Made by a program: the position numbers and the translations under genes
Shown: positions 48,301-56,276 of the stretch, piece by piece
Layout of the letters: each line of letters starts with the position of its first letter
How positions within the stretch are numbered: the stretch's first letter is position 1
Notes under the pieces: model-generated
What the model was told of the DNA's origin: nothing
Database searches by the model: none
What the model saw: only the letters and a program-made list of their open reading frames with translations
Origin: an uncultured Phocaeicola sp.
GTDB taxonomy: Bacteria > Bacteroidota > Bacteroidia > Bacteroidales > Bacteroidaceae
Length of the DNA stretch: 64,000 nucleotides
Reading direction: 5' to 3'
Assembly: GCA_944320855.1 (NCBI GenBank)
Contig: CALUJF010000001.1
Coordinates: 62,001 to 126,000, forward strand

Positions 48301-48591
48301 TACCTCTTCGGTGTCATAACCTATAAAAGAAACAACCAAAGTACTTTTTGACGGATCTGTCACATCGATAGAAAAATTACCGTCAATATCCGTCACTGTA
48401 CCATTTGAGGTATTTTTCTGTAATACAGTCACTCCAGGAAGTCCCATTCCTTTGCTATCCAATACCTTTCCGATGATAGTTTGACTATCACCCTCCTCTG
48501 CAAATGCAGATACACAGCAGATGCCAGCCAACAACATGCCGGCAATTTTTTTACCTGAACTTTTACCTTGTTTAAAAAACTTTGTTTCCAT
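45340..48591 (-). CDS. SusC/RagA-family TonB-dependent outer-membrane transporter
   Basis: This is an intact 1,083-residue SusC: signal peptide (SAFAEEGD), carboxypeptidase-regulatory-like domain (IIGKVLDSKGMGLPGVTVL), TonB-box region (LDEVVVTALGIKRDKKSLGYA), plug (NNNQPLYVVDGVPI; SRAANGVVLITTKSGK), and a barrel ending FNVNIIF. The GIKRDKKSLGYAQQ start belongs to the subgroup usually paired with SusD_2 proteins. It is the first gene of a three-gene unit with a phosphoesterase and no glycosidase. Confidence 0.95.
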   Translation of the reverse strand: METKFFKQGKSSGKKIAGMLLAGICCVSAFAEEGDSQTIIGKVLDSKGMGLPGVTVLQKNTSNGTVTDIDGNFSIDVTDPSKSTLVVSFIGYDTEEVHLKGGAPVSVILHEDVQALDEVVVTALGIKRDKKSLGYAQQVVEGDNMNVGNDANVLNKLAGKVSGVQIISGNSGAGSSTRVVIRGESSLSNNNQPLYVVDGVPINNNIYSNLSGTPQEIDYGNGAGELNADDIESISVLKGANAAALYGSRAANGVVLITTKSGKTKNKFQIAVNSTTTFEQVSRLPKYQNSYSQGLDGEFEYWDGNNGHGTQDHQDMSWGRPLDGSLVPQFDSPSIGADGQVYRGGDVVARNGAAIQGTPLIAHPDNVKDFFETGITYNNNIALSASNDKGDIRISYTNLYSKGVLPNVDLRRNTVSINAGYNFTDKFSAKTSVTYMNAASSNRPSMGYGTENPMYTFTWFGRQVNIDSLRDYWQKGYEGTKQFHFNSGWNDNPFFTMYENTNGYDKNRMFGNVMLNYDFLPNLKLTARSGIDFFHDLRQSKRAYSTKNFPTGAYKRENVFFSEWNTDVLLQWNQTFNEIWRVDATVGANSMVQENIYDYAFANGLSIPGVYNLGNASSNVSVVQKDSKKRINSVLFTGQLSYRDYLFLNVTARNDWSSALTRSDGSGNNSYFYPSVSASAVLSDIFEMPDNITYWSLRGGYAEVGSDTEPYRLENTYSYSDPYGSQSGVTMPSTLSNNDLKPERMQSYEVGTDFRMFDNRLGLDFTYYNTLNKNQIVQIPISSTSGYDTRYINAGAIRNYGFEATLSYTPVKTKTGFQWDGTINFSMNKSRVEEISDEYDQYVYSWAAIYSDQDARVYAIAKEGEPMGNLYGTGFKRTEEGEIIVDATGLPVADPTLVKLGNYNPDFIMGFYNKFTYKNFSLDFLIDWHQGGVFVSRTFGMGMESGVLDRTENRNPEDMVIDGVIWDEEKGDYVKNTIQLSPRDYYRNLYRRYHETQSTFSATYVKLREVKLGYQFPTKWFTKTPIKNIGLSFVARNLFMWTKDQDYVDPEAITYEGASATPGVEEMSYPSTRSFGFNVNIIF

Positions 48592-48624
48592 TTAATATGC
48601 TTTAAAGTGCTTTTTAATTTTACC

Positions 48625-48633
48625 GCAAAAGTA
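48625..48633 (-). promoter_or_regulatory. -7 element of the SusC-SusD-phosphoesterase unit
   Basis: The minus strand reads TACTTTTGC, a full TAnnTTTGC match, 34 bp before the ATG. No TTTG is seen at the -33 distance, which would fit a regulated promoter. Confidence 0.6.
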
Positions 48634-48783
48634 TGGTCGCTGTATTTCATAAATATAAACAACATTTTAAAACATAATTAAATAAACATTTCAAACATGT
48701 TAATATGACTCTTATGTTTTAGTAAACAGTTTCCTCACTGATACCTCTTTTCCATTCAGGCAATATATAAATCAGAAATTTAG

Positions 48784-48792
48784 TAACTTTGC
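48784..48792 (+). promoter_or_regulatory. -7 element of hemW
   Basis: TAACTTTGC matches TAnnTTTGC and lies 28 bp before the hemW start. Confidence 0.6.
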
Positions 48793-48819
48793 AAAAGACA
48801 TCAATCAAGACTGAGAAAA

Positions 48820-49950
48820 ATGGCTGGAATATACATACATATACCGTTCTGCAAAAGAAGATGCATATACTGCGACTTCTTCTCTACTACGGCTTCCGAA
48901 AAGAAAAACGAATATATCAAAGCTCTGTGTAAGGAAATTGCCGGAAGAAAAAACTATCTGGAGGGTGAAGTCATAGATACTGTTTACTTCGGAGGCGGAA
49001 CACCTTCACAACTGGAAAAGGACGATTTCACAAATATATTCAGAACCATATACGATAACTACAGCGTCAATCCCAAAGCAGAAATAACAATCGAGGCAAA
49101 TCCTGATGACCTGACAGACGAATATGTTGAAATGCTATCTACCCTTCCTTTCAACCGTCTGAGCATGGGAATACAGACCTTCAACGACGATATCCTATCT
49201 CTTCTGAAAAGACGGCACAACGCTCAGCAGGCAATAGACGCTTTTCGCAGATGCCGAAATGCCGGTTTCCGGAATATCAGCATAGACCTTATGTACGGAC
49301 TGCCGGGCGAAAGTATGGATACATGGAACAGGGACCTTGACACGGCTATCTCGCTGGCACCGGAACATATCTCTGCCTACCATCTTATATATGAAGAAGG
49401 AACCGTACTCTACGGACTGCGAGAAGAAAACAAGGTGAGTGAGGCTGATGAGGATTTGAGCAATTCACTGTTTGAAACACTCATCTCGCGTCTGAAAGAG
49501 AGCGGATATGTGCATTATGAGATTTCAAATTTCTGCCGTCCCGGAATGCACTCACGACATAACTCAAGCTACTGGACAGCCATAAAGTATTTGGGATGCG
49601 GACCGTCCGCACATTCATACGACGGACATTCAAGACAGTGGAACATTTCATCACTGGATAAATATATAGAAGGCATAAATTCCGGTACAGATATTTCTGA
49701 AACAGAAGAACTGGACATCTACACCCGTTACAACGATTTCGTTATTACGACTATCCGTACCGTATTGGGGATGCCATTGGAAAAACTTAAAGCAGAATAT
49801 GGTAACGAATTGTATGAGTATTGCCTGAAGATGGCACGCCCGCATATCAACCAGGGAACACTCGAAATAAAGGACAACACCCTGAAACTGACACCCAACG
49901 GCATCTTCATTTCCGACGGCATAATGAGCGATATGCTGTGGGTAGAATAA
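48820..49950 (+). CDS. hemW: Radical SAM heme chaperone HemW
   Basis: The radical SAM motif is right at the start (YIHIPFCKRRCIYCDFF), followed by VYFGGGTPSQL, the SAM-binding EANPDD, FNRLSMGIQTF, and the HemW C-terminal domain (GPSAHSYDG). The extra cysteine of true HemN (CxxxCxxC followed by C) is absent and the length of 376 is that of HemW, so it is a heme-insertion factor rather than the coproporphyrinogen oxidase. Confidence 0.94.
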   Translation: MAGIYIHIPFCKRRCIYCDFFSTTASEKKNEYIKALCKEIAGRKNYLEGEVIDTVYFGGGTPSQLEKDDFTNIFRTIYDNYSVNPKAEITIEANPDDLTDEYVEMLSTLPFNRLSMGIQTFNDDILSLLKRRHNAQQAIDAFRRCRNAGFRNISIDLMYGLPGESMDTWNRDLDTAISLAPEHISAYHLIYEEGTVLYGLREENKVSEADEDLSNSLFETLISRLKESGYVHYEISNFCRPGMHSRHNSSYWTAIKYLGCGPSAHSYDGHSRQWNISSLDKYIEGINSGTDISETEELDIYTRYNDFVITTIRTVLGMPLEKLKAEYGNELYEYCLKMARPHINQGTLEIKDNTLKLTPNGIFISDGIMSDMLWVE

Positions 49951-49963
49951 ACATTATACAATA

Positions 49964-50016
49964 AAAAAGGACAGGCAAATCATGGCACTTCAATCCAATC
50001 TCTGCCTATCCTTTTT
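49964..50016. terminator. Bidirectional terminator between hemW and the envelope operon
   Basis: AAAAAGGACAGGCA pairs with TGCCTATCCTTTTT with one mismatch, with T-runs in both directions. Confidence 0.8.
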
Positions 50017-50047
50017 ATTTCATAAAAGATATATACGTTTTACAATA

Positions 50048-51451
50048 TCAATCTGTTTTCTTTATAGGTCTTACCGGTACCTGACTAATTGAGGATTTTA
50101 AGTAATAATCACTAGACAACTTACTGTACCATTGATAATAGAATAACAAATACATTTCTCCATATTTATCATTAAGCCAACTTTTATGAACACGAGAAGA
50201 CATATAATAAAAATCTTCATACCGTAAATTTAGCGACGTATTCAGAACTATTGATTTACTTGTTATATAATAATATCCAATAGTAGGAAGAAAAAGTCCT
50301 ATTTCATCTAAATGTTCGGCATCAAACCCGACATTCTGTGTAGACATAAGAATCTTATCACCTGAATTATAAAACATATACCCATAGGTCCTTACTCCGT
50401 TACGATCAACATAACCATATTGACAAGAAGCATACTGTAACAAATCTGCAAAGTTCTCTGGAGTTGGAAGACACCAATTCCCTTGCAAATTAGCAGCAAC
50501 AACATCATACAGTCTATCGCCTTGAATATCATATTCAAGAATACCTTCCTGAGGTGGGATGTTAAAAAGATGTGTAGTAGTCTTAAGTTCCGCATCAATA
50601 TCCCCATAACAGAAATATTCAATATGATTGGCATCGGAACCGTTCACTCCGAAAACAGCATCCTGCGTTGGTGCAATACGCCATTCGCCACTGTTGTATT
50701 GCAGGTTTCCTTTGGCCCAGTCTATTCCGCAGAGGCGAATACAGTCATCCTTTTCACCATCATCAGCAAAAGTATTTGTAGCAGTCTTAACATTTAGAAA
50801 TAAAGGAATACGAATATAAGCATCATTTCCAAATCCATTTCCTACATACAAATAAACATATGAGTAGCTACCTGCCGAAAGCTTCTGTGCATCAATATCA
50901 ATTACTATATTATTTCCTTCTGTCTTAGTTTCAAGCGAACCACTTCCGGAAAGTGTAGCAGTAATGGAACCGAGCCCCAACGGCTCATATAGCAGACCAC
51001 ACGTTACTTCTATACGATACTTGTTCTCTGGAAGAAAAGAAACGCTGTGAGACAATATTGTTGGTGCAAAATTTTGTTGATTTAAGGTCAAATTAATGAA
51101 CTTGGACATTGCAACACCTTCAGATGTTTCTACATATGCTTGAATATACGGACTTTTTTCAAAGTCACCTGACAAAGTGGCAACAATCTCTCCATCTATT
51201 AATTCGCCCACAACCTTGTCATTTTGAGAACTATTGGTAAAGTATCCAACTTCTTTTACTTCAGTTTCTCCCGCAACAACATTGTACGGACATGAAACTC
51301 TGAAAGTATAACCTTCGGAATTAACATCGACAAACTCCCCCACATATATTGATCCGAACTCAATCGTACTACCGAAATTATCGTCGAACTTCTCGCATCC
51401 AAACAGGAAACAAATCAAAAAAGAATAAAGAATTATACTAATCTGTTTCAT
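50048..51451 (-). CDS. Envelope lipoprotein with FISUMP-like C-terminal part, function unknown
   Basis: The signal peptide has a lipobox (CFLFGC). Residues 25-235 read as two or three beta-sandwich repeats (FGSIYVGEFVDVNSEGYTFRV; APTILSHSVSFLPENKYRIEV). The rest (RLCGIDWAKGNLQYNSGEWRIAP; NWCLPTPENFADLLQYA; QVPVRPIKK at the end) resembles the FISUMP domain of many Bacteroidetes surface proteins. The gene is fourth in the unit and its ATG overlaps the PEGA gene stop by 4 bases, so translation is coupled. No catalytic site is seen. Confidence 0.7.
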   Translation of the reverse strand: MKQISIILYSFLICFLFGCEKFDDNFGSTIEFGSIYVGEFVDVNSEGYTFRVSCPYNVVAGETEVKEVGYFTNSSQNDKVVGELIDGEIVATLSGDFEKSPYIQAYVETSEGVAMSKFINLTLNQQNFAPTILSHSVSFLPENKYRIEVTCGLLYEPLGLGSITATLSGSGSLETKTEGNNIVIDIDAQKLSAGSYSYVYLYVGNGFGNDAYIRIPLFLNVKTATNTFADDGEKDDCIRLCGIDWAKGNLQYNSGEWRIAPTQDAVFGVNGSDANHIEYFCYGDIDAELKTTTHLFNIPPQEGILEYDIQGDRLYDVVAANLQGNWCLPTPENFADLLQYASCQYGYVDRNGVRTYGYMFYNSGDKILMSTQNVGFDAEHLDEIGLFLPTIGYYYITSKSIVLNTSLNLRYEDFYYMSSRVHKSWLNDKYGEMYLLFYYQWYSKLSSDYYLKSSISQVPVRPIKKTD

Positions 51452-52452
51452 CTCTTATTATGTTTATGTATTGTAAAACCTACTCCCAAATAAACTTCAT
51501 TATGGCGATTACCTTTAGGATAACTCTTTCCAAGCACCGTGGTATATCCACATGATATTATGAGAGCCTTCCACTTTACTATAGCCCCCAAATCCAATGC
51601 AGCTCCACGCGAGCCATAAGGATATATCACATTGTCCGCATAAGATGGTTGCATATAGTCTTCATCCAAAACATACTCCATTGTATAGCCTGCATAGCCT
51701 GCTCCAATATAACCGTAAACCGCCTTATGAAAGCGTGCCATTAAGCCTGTTGTGCCAGCCAGATAAAAATGCTTGCCACTCTTCTTATAATATCCCGAAC
51801 CAGACCTGTCACCAGAAAAAATATTAAAGTCCTGTGACAACAGCCCAATACCAACGCCATTAGTAGAGGCTGCAAAACGGGCATACCAACCAAAACGCCT
51901 GCATATGCCCATAAAACCACCTATACCAGATGTACTCCATGTAGCCATCACCATTCCATAAAGTCGCGGAGGACGTTTTAATAGGACATAATCTTTATTT
52001 AATGTTTCAAAAGGATTCAAACTTATACGTTCAGCAACTTCATAATAAGTCAAAGGATCATTCTCAATCCTTATATTATGATCACCAAGAATATCCAATA
52101 CTAACGGAGTCTTTCCTCTTGATATTCCATCTATATAGACAGTTGACTCTGAAGGAGTTGTATTCAAATTAAGTTTTCCACTAATATTATATTTATATGT
52201 ATGCTCACCAGTCTGTTCAACATACAAATCATAGTTTTTTGTAAATGTTGTTCCAAAACGAACCGTCACAACATGTTTTCCAACAGCAACTTTCTTACTC
52301 AAAATATTGGTAGATGAAATATCCCCATCTATTCCTATTTCCGCTCCAAGACTTGTTTCCAAGCGTATTCTAACAGAATCTTGTATTACCTGCGCTTCAA
52401 TAACGCAGGCAATACAAAAGATTAACAAACATGACAGAAAAATCCTTTTCAT
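51448..52452 (-). CDS. PEGA-domain protein with outer-membrane-like C-terminal region
   Basis: After a signal peptide (FCIACVIEAQ) come two PEGA-like beta modules. The clearer one is at about 92-160 (LNLNTTPSESTVYIDGISRGKTPLVLDI); the first, at about 23-90, is more diverged. From about 170 the chain alternates aromatic and small residues (RLYGMVMATWSTSGIGGF; GYIGAGYAGYTMEYV; YLGVGFTIHKHNK), like a small outer-membrane barrel. PEGA modules are often found in surface-layer or envelope proteins. It is the third gene of the unit, with unknown function. Confidence 0.75.
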   Translation of the reverse strand: MKRIFLSCLLIFCIACVIEAQVIQDSVRIRLETSLGAEIGIDGDISSTNILSKKVAVGKHVVTVRFGTTFTKNYDLYVEQTGEHTYKYNISGKLNLNTTPSESTVYIDGISRGKTPLVLDILGDHNIRIENDPLTYYEVAERISLNPFETLNKDYVLLKRPPRLYGMVMATWSTSGIGGFMGICRRFGWYARFAASTNGVGIGLLSQDFNIFSGDRSGSGYYKKSGKHFYLAGTTGLMARFHKAVYGYIGAGYAGYTMEYVLDEDYMQPSYADNVIYPYGSRGAALDLGAIVKWKALIISCGYTTVLGKSYPKGNRHNEVYLGVGFTIHKHNKR

Positions 52453-52477
52453 ATATTTTTATATTAATGATTCAGGA

Positions 52478-53503
52478 TTACTCCAAATCAAAATTCATTC
52501 TCCAAATATTATAAGAGTTCGTTTTATTTGCGCGACTTGATATAAAATATATACTTCGTCCATCTGCTGCCCAAGCAGGAGAGGTATCAGTTCCTGGATG
52601 AAAAGTCAATTGGGTAAGTCGGCTACCGTCTGTACGAACCACAAAAATATCCAAATTATTCTTATTGCTTATGTTTGAAACAGAGTTGCCAACACACACT
52701 ATCCATTTTCCATCAGGAGACAGTTTCGGATTTGTAAAACTTCTATTCGCATCAGATAGTATAAGACTCTCCTGACCTTTTACATAATCTACATACCATA
52801 TCTCGCTTCTTCCTGATGAAGAGTTCCTTACACAATAATAAGCGTTAGAATCTCCTTTAATCAGACAAGGAGAATATCCACGAGAGCAAGACGTCAAAGT
52901 TCCATTCTGTCGGTTTATTGACCAAATCGATGGGCCAGTCGGTGTCAGACGTGTGAAAAATACATGTTTACCGTCAGACGATACAACAGGATCCAAATCA
53001 TTAACAGAACCGTTAGTCAATTGATCCATCAAGCTACCAGAATGGGCATTTGTACTACAAATATAATTACTATAGCCGTTTATATCTGAAAAATATAATT
53101 TACCATCATTACCCCAAGAAAAACTATGTACATTTCTAAAAGTTCTCTGAGTAGCCATTCCTTGAGAACCCGTACTACGCACCATAACATTATCTTGGCC
53201 ATTCATACGTGTACAATAAGCAAGTTGAGTTCCGTCAGAAGAAACATCAAGTAGTGAATTGGTATTCCACGCAAAGGCTGAATTAGCACAAAAACCTTGA
53301 CATGTTTTTGTAAAATCAAAATACATATTTGCTTTAAATGAAGACCCTGCCACCACACTATTATTTGCCTCATCTGTTATTTTCACCAAGTTAAGGCCAC
53401 TTTCTTCAGGCGAGTAGGTTTCCATATAAACATAAGATGTTTTACACGAAACTAATGCACTGGTTATTCCAATGCATACGAATACTTTTGTTAATGTTTT
53501 CAT
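52478..53503 (-). CDS. TolB-like (PD40) beta-propeller lipoprotein
   Basis: A lipobox (ALVSC, Cys20) is followed by repeats of the WD40-like/PD40 type: LLDVSSDGTQLAYCTRMNG, DLDPVVSSDGKHVFFTRL, NPKLSPDGKWIVCVGN and DTSPAWAADGRSIYFISSR, spaced like the blades of a propeller. Such propellers bind partner proteins at the envelope, as TolB does. No peptidoglycan-binding OmpA domain is attached, so it is not the PorE type. It is the second gene of the unit. Confidence 0.82.
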   Translation of the reverse strand: MKTLTKVFVCIGITSALVSCKTSYVYMETYSPEESGLNLVKITDEANNSVVAGSSFKANMYFDFTKTCQGFCANSAFAWNTNSLLDVSSDGTQLAYCTRMNGQDNVMVRSTGSQGMATQRTFRNVHSFSWGNDGKLYFSDINGYSNYICSTNAHSGSLMDQLTNGSVNDLDPVVSSDGKHVFFTRLTPTGPSIWSINRQNGTLTSCSRGYSPCLIKGDSNAYYCVRNSSSGRSEIWYVDYVKGQESLILSDANRSFTNPKLSPDGKWIVCVGNSVSNISNKNNLDIFVVRTDGSRLTQLTFHPGTDTSPAWAADGRSIYFISSRANKTNSYNIWRMNFDLE

Positions 53504-53523
53504 ACTTGATAATTTTAAATTTA

Positions 53524-53703
53524 TTACTTTGAATTGTTTGGATTATAGATATTTCCCGGAGAAGAAGTCCTTTCATATGCACTCTTATAAGCACTTTTAA
53601 GACTAACTCCAGAAGATGAATAAGTTCCACACCCACTCTGTAACGAACAAACAAAAGCTAAAACCACGAGAAATAGAACTCTTTTCAAAACCTTCCTACT
53701 CAT
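53524..53703 (-). CDS. Small lipoprotein, first gene of the envelope operon
   Basis: The ATG at 53703 opens 59 codons ending TAA at 53524: a signal peptide (RVLFLVVLAFVCSLQSGC, Cys25 lipobox), then a 34-residue tail rich in Ser and Tyr (GTYSSSGVSLKSAYKSAYER). It is 20 bp upstream of the propeller gene and almost certainly part of the same transcript. The tail has no recognisable domain. It was found by reading the strand directly, because it is shorter than usual gene-finding limits. Confidence 0.75.
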   Translation of the reverse strand: MSRKVLKRVLFLVVLAFVCSLQSGCGTYSSSGVSLKSAYKSAYERTSSPGNIYNPNNSK

Positions 53704-53783
53704 AATCTTCTTTATTTTAAAAGTTATACATACAACTAAAAACGGAGAAAATTATCGAGAAACTAAATCCAAAGTATAAGAAA

Positions 53784-53998
53784 AGCGTAGGCTTACGCTG
53801 CTTTTCGTTACTGAGGTCTTAGGATACCATAACTATGAAAAGGAGACATATACCTACGCTATACGCAGGCATCGGCCCTTATTCTCGTCATAGTTAATTG
53901 AAAGTTCCTAAGTTTCAGTAACAACGATGAATAATAGCTGACGCTAATATTTTTTCCGCAAAATAACTGACGGCAAACGCTTTTGCCAAACAGTTAGT
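53784..53998 (-). ncRNA. Candidate stand-alone structured RNA of about 210 nt (6S-like shape)
   Basis: Long-range pairing is clear: GTTACTGA (53807-53814) with TCAGTAAC (53915-53922), CTTAGGA (53818-53824) with TCCTAAG (53906-53912), and TAACTATGA (53830-53838) with TCATAGTTA (53888-53896). This leaves a large internal bubble and an apical CCTACG/CGCAGG hairpin. At the 5' end of the minus-strand transcript a second hairpin forms (TAACTG/CAGTTA enclosing GGCAAA/TTTGCC, 53964-53996). The 3' end is an AGCGTA/TACGCT hairpin followed by TTTTCTTAT (53775-53799). A promoter lies directly before it. A long rod with a central bubble recalls 6S RNA, but I cannot confirm the family. The other possibility is a leader of the envelope operon. 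Confidence 0.6.
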
Positions 53999-54030
53999 GC
54001 AAATATAAAGACATTTAATTTCTTATGCAA
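53999..54030 (-). promoter_or_regulatory. Promoter of the structured RNA
   Basis: On the minus strand TTG (54030-54028) is followed after 20 bases by TATATTTGC (54007-53999), a strong Bacteroides-type promoter. The predicted start is near 53993, at the foot of the first hairpin. Confidence 0.72.
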
Positions 54031-54052
54031 TTTTTTACATGTAAAAAAACAA

Positions 54053-54102
54053 AAATGCTCCCCCGATTATATCCTCTGTGGATATCAATCAAGGGAGCAT
54101 TT
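54053..54102 (-). terminator. Terminator after glmM
   Basis: AAATGCTCCC pairs with GGGAGCATTT, with internal GATT/AATC and ATCC/GGAT pairs, 21 bp after the glmM stop. Confidence 0.82.
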
Positions 54103-54122
54103 ATTATATGTAGTGATTAGGA

Positions 54123-55511
54123 TTATTTAGCAAGGCTGTACACTATATCCATTATCTGCTTGCCAAGTTCATCGGCGGCCTCCATAGTAGAAGCTTCAGA
54201 ATAAACACGGATGATAGGCTCAGTATTACTCTTACGCAAGTGAACCCACTTGTCAGGGAAGTCAATCTTAACACCGTCGATGTCGTTGATTTCCTCGTTC
54301 TTGTACATTTCCTTCACCTTTACAAGGATAGCATCAACATCTGTTTCAGGAGTAAGGTCGATGCGGTTCTTTGCAATGAAGTATTCAGGATATGTAGCGC
54401 GGAGTTCAGTTACTTTCTTGCCTTCGTGTGCAAGGTGAGTAAGGAACAATGCTATACCAACGAGCGCATCGCGTCCGTAATGTGATTCAGGATAGATAAC
54501 TCCACCGTTACCTTCACCACCGATTACAGCGTTTGTAGCCTTCATCTTAGTTACTACGTTCACTTCACCTACTGCAGATGCATTGTATTCCATGCCATAT
54601 TTGCGAGTAACATCACGCAAAGCACGAGTTGAGCTGAGGTTTGAAACAGTATTACCAGGAGTATGTTTCAATACATAGTCAGCAACAGTTACGAGTGTAT
54701 ATTCCTCACCGTACATAGAACCATCTTCGCTGATGATAGCCAGACGGTCAACGTCAGGGTCTACTACGAAAGCAACATCGTTTCCACCCTTCTTCATAAG
54801 TCCCATTATGTCTGTAAGGTTCTTTTCAAGAGGTTCAGGGTTGTGCTGGAAGTCACCTGTAGGGTCGCAGTAAAGCTTTTCTACATGCTGAACACCCAAC
54901 TGTTCGAGCAACTGAGGAAGGATGATACCACCTACAGAGTTCACACAGTCGATAGCCACACGGAAGTTAGCCTTACGGATAGCCTCAACGTCAACAAGCT
55001 TCAAAGCCAATACGCTGTCAATGTGACGCTGATTGTATGTATTGTTTTCTGTATACTTACCGATATTGTCAATGTCAGCAAAAGTAAATTCTTCAGCTTC
55101 AGCAATACGCAATACTTCGTTACCTTCTGCTGCATTCAGGAATTCTCCGTGTTCGTTAAGAAGTTTCAAAGCGTTCCACTGTCTTGGATTGTGACTTGCA
55201 GTAAGGATAATACCACCACATGCACCTTCCATAGTAACAGCAAGTTCTGTAGTAGGAGTAGAAGCAAGACCGATATTAACAACATCGAATCCCATACCCA
55301 TAAGAGTACCGCAAACTACGTTCTTTACCATTTCGCCTGAGATACGTGCGTCGCGTCCTACAACAATCTTGTTGCTCTTTACAGTTGTTGTCTTACGAAT
55401 CAGCGTAGCATAAGCTGATGTAAACTTCACAATGTCCAACGGATTAAGTCCTTCACCGGCCTGGCCACCTATAGTACCACGAATACCGGAAATTGATTTG
55501 ATTAATGTCAT
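54123..55511 (-). CDS. glmM: Phosphoglucosamine mutase (alpha-D-phosphohexomutase family)
   Basis: The active-site phosphoserine is in ILTASHNPRQWNALK, the metal loop in VVDPDVDRLAII, the sugar-binding loop in GGEGNGGVIYPE, and the phosphate-binding end in LRKSNTEPIIRVYSE. Its 462 residues are normal. In Bacteroidetes this single-copy form supplies glucosamine-1-phosphate for the cell wall and lipid A; a broader phosphomannomutase/phosphoglucomutase role cannot be ruled out. It is 8 bp downstream of the DUF4827 gene. Confidence 0.88.
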   Translation of the reverse strand: MTLIKSISGIRGTIGGQAGEGLNPLDIVKFTSAYATLIRKTTTVKSNKIVVGRDARISGEMVKNVVCGTLMGMGFDVVNIGLASTPTTELAVTMEGACGGIILTASHNPRQWNALKLLNEHGEFLNAAEGNEVLRIAEAEEFTFADIDNIGKYTENNTYNQRHIDSVLALKLVDVEAIRKANFRVAIDCVNSVGGIILPQLLEQLGVQHVEKLYCDPTGDFQHNPEPLEKNLTDIMGLMKKGGNDVAFVVDPDVDRLAIISEDGSMYGEEYTLVTVADYVLKHTPGNTVSNLSSTRALRDVTRKYGMEYNASAVGEVNVVTKMKATNAVIGGEGNGGVIYPESHYGRDALVGIALFLTHLAHEGKKVTELRATYPEYFIAKNRIDLTPETDVDAILVKVKEMYKNEEINDIDGVKIDFPDKWVHLRKSNTEPIIRVYSEASTMEAADELGKQIMDIVYSLAK

Positions 55512-55519
55512 AGATTATA

Positions 55520-56176
55520 TTAATTTAGGTCGTATGTTATTTCATAATAGCAAGGATAGACATATCTTTGTGCATAATACGTACCTTCACTATGCGGGAC
55601 AATTAATTTTACACGTGCGATTTTTTCTGAAGGTGGAGCTGATATGTACGATCTCAGCTTCAAGTAAGCAAGAGGAACAAGCCAACCTGACGGAACAGCA
55701 GACGTTTCATAACGAAGATACATTTCACTTTGCGCAACATCGGTAAAAGATGCTGAATAAGAGCCTGATGATCCAACAGTTACAAGGAAATTTTCAGAAT
55801 ACGGAGACTTTGTATTATACAACAATGTATCACCGGCACTGATACTAAAATCAGCAACATCCATAATACAGACTTCCATAAATCGAGATGATATTGTATA
55901 TCTTCCTTCTTTGAGAATTTCCCCGTCACCACGATATTGAATATTCATATACACACCACTTTTGTCGAACAAAACGTACTCATTCTCCTTAGTCACCGTA
56001 TCATTCTCTATGAATTCTTTTTCAGAGATAACCTTTATATCGTTCTCCAAAATAAATTTGTTGATGGCATCAGCCTCTTCTTCTTTCTGTTCTGCATATG
56101 TCTTTCCATTATTACAACTCTGAAGTCCAAAAGACAGCACATATACCAATACCGATAAATAGAATAGTTTCTTCAT
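55520..56176 (-). CDS. DUF4827-type lipoprotein
   Basis: The 218-residue protein has a lipobox (GLQSC) and a short helix (EQKEEEADAINKFILEND), then a beta-rich body (EYVLFDKSGVYMNIQYRGDG; SGWLVPLAYLKLRSYIS; RYVYPCYYEITYDL). The layout recalls periplasmic FKBP-type folds without their catalytic pattern. I recognise it as the DUF4827 group found beside glmM in Bacteroides, with no assigned function. Confidence 0.75.
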   Translation of the reverse strand: MKKLFYLSVLVYVLSFGLQSCNNGKTYAEQKEEEADAINKFILENDIKVISEKEFIENDTVTKENEYVLFDKSGVYMNIQYRGDGEILKEGRYTISSRFMEVCIMDVADFSISAGDTLLYNTKSPYSENFLVTVGSSGSYSASFTDVAQSEMYLRYETSAVPSGWLVPLAYLKLRSYISAPPSEKIARVKLIVPHSEGTYYAQRYVYPCYYEITYDLN

Positions 56177-56195
56177 TATTTTAAAAATTTACAGG

Positions 56196-56204
56196 GCAAA
56201 ATTA
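56196..56204 (-). promoter_or_regulatory. -7 element for the DUF4827-glmM pair
   Basis: The minus strand reads TAATTTTGC, with a TTTG about 18 bases upstream, 20 bp before the start codon. Confidence 0.6.
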
Positions 56205-56276
56205 ATAAAATTATTTATACCCCAAAATTTAATTAGTCGATGTAATAGTTAATTTTGTAGAAAAATACGCTATAAA

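Noticed and set aside
53807-53922. Structured RNA on the plus strand
   Set aside because: The pairing is symmetrical, but only the minus strand has a consensus promoter before it and a hairpin with a T-run after it.
54663-55340. 225-codon open frame opposite glmM
   Set aside because: It is antisense to conserved glmM motifs, with no domain or ribosome-binding site.
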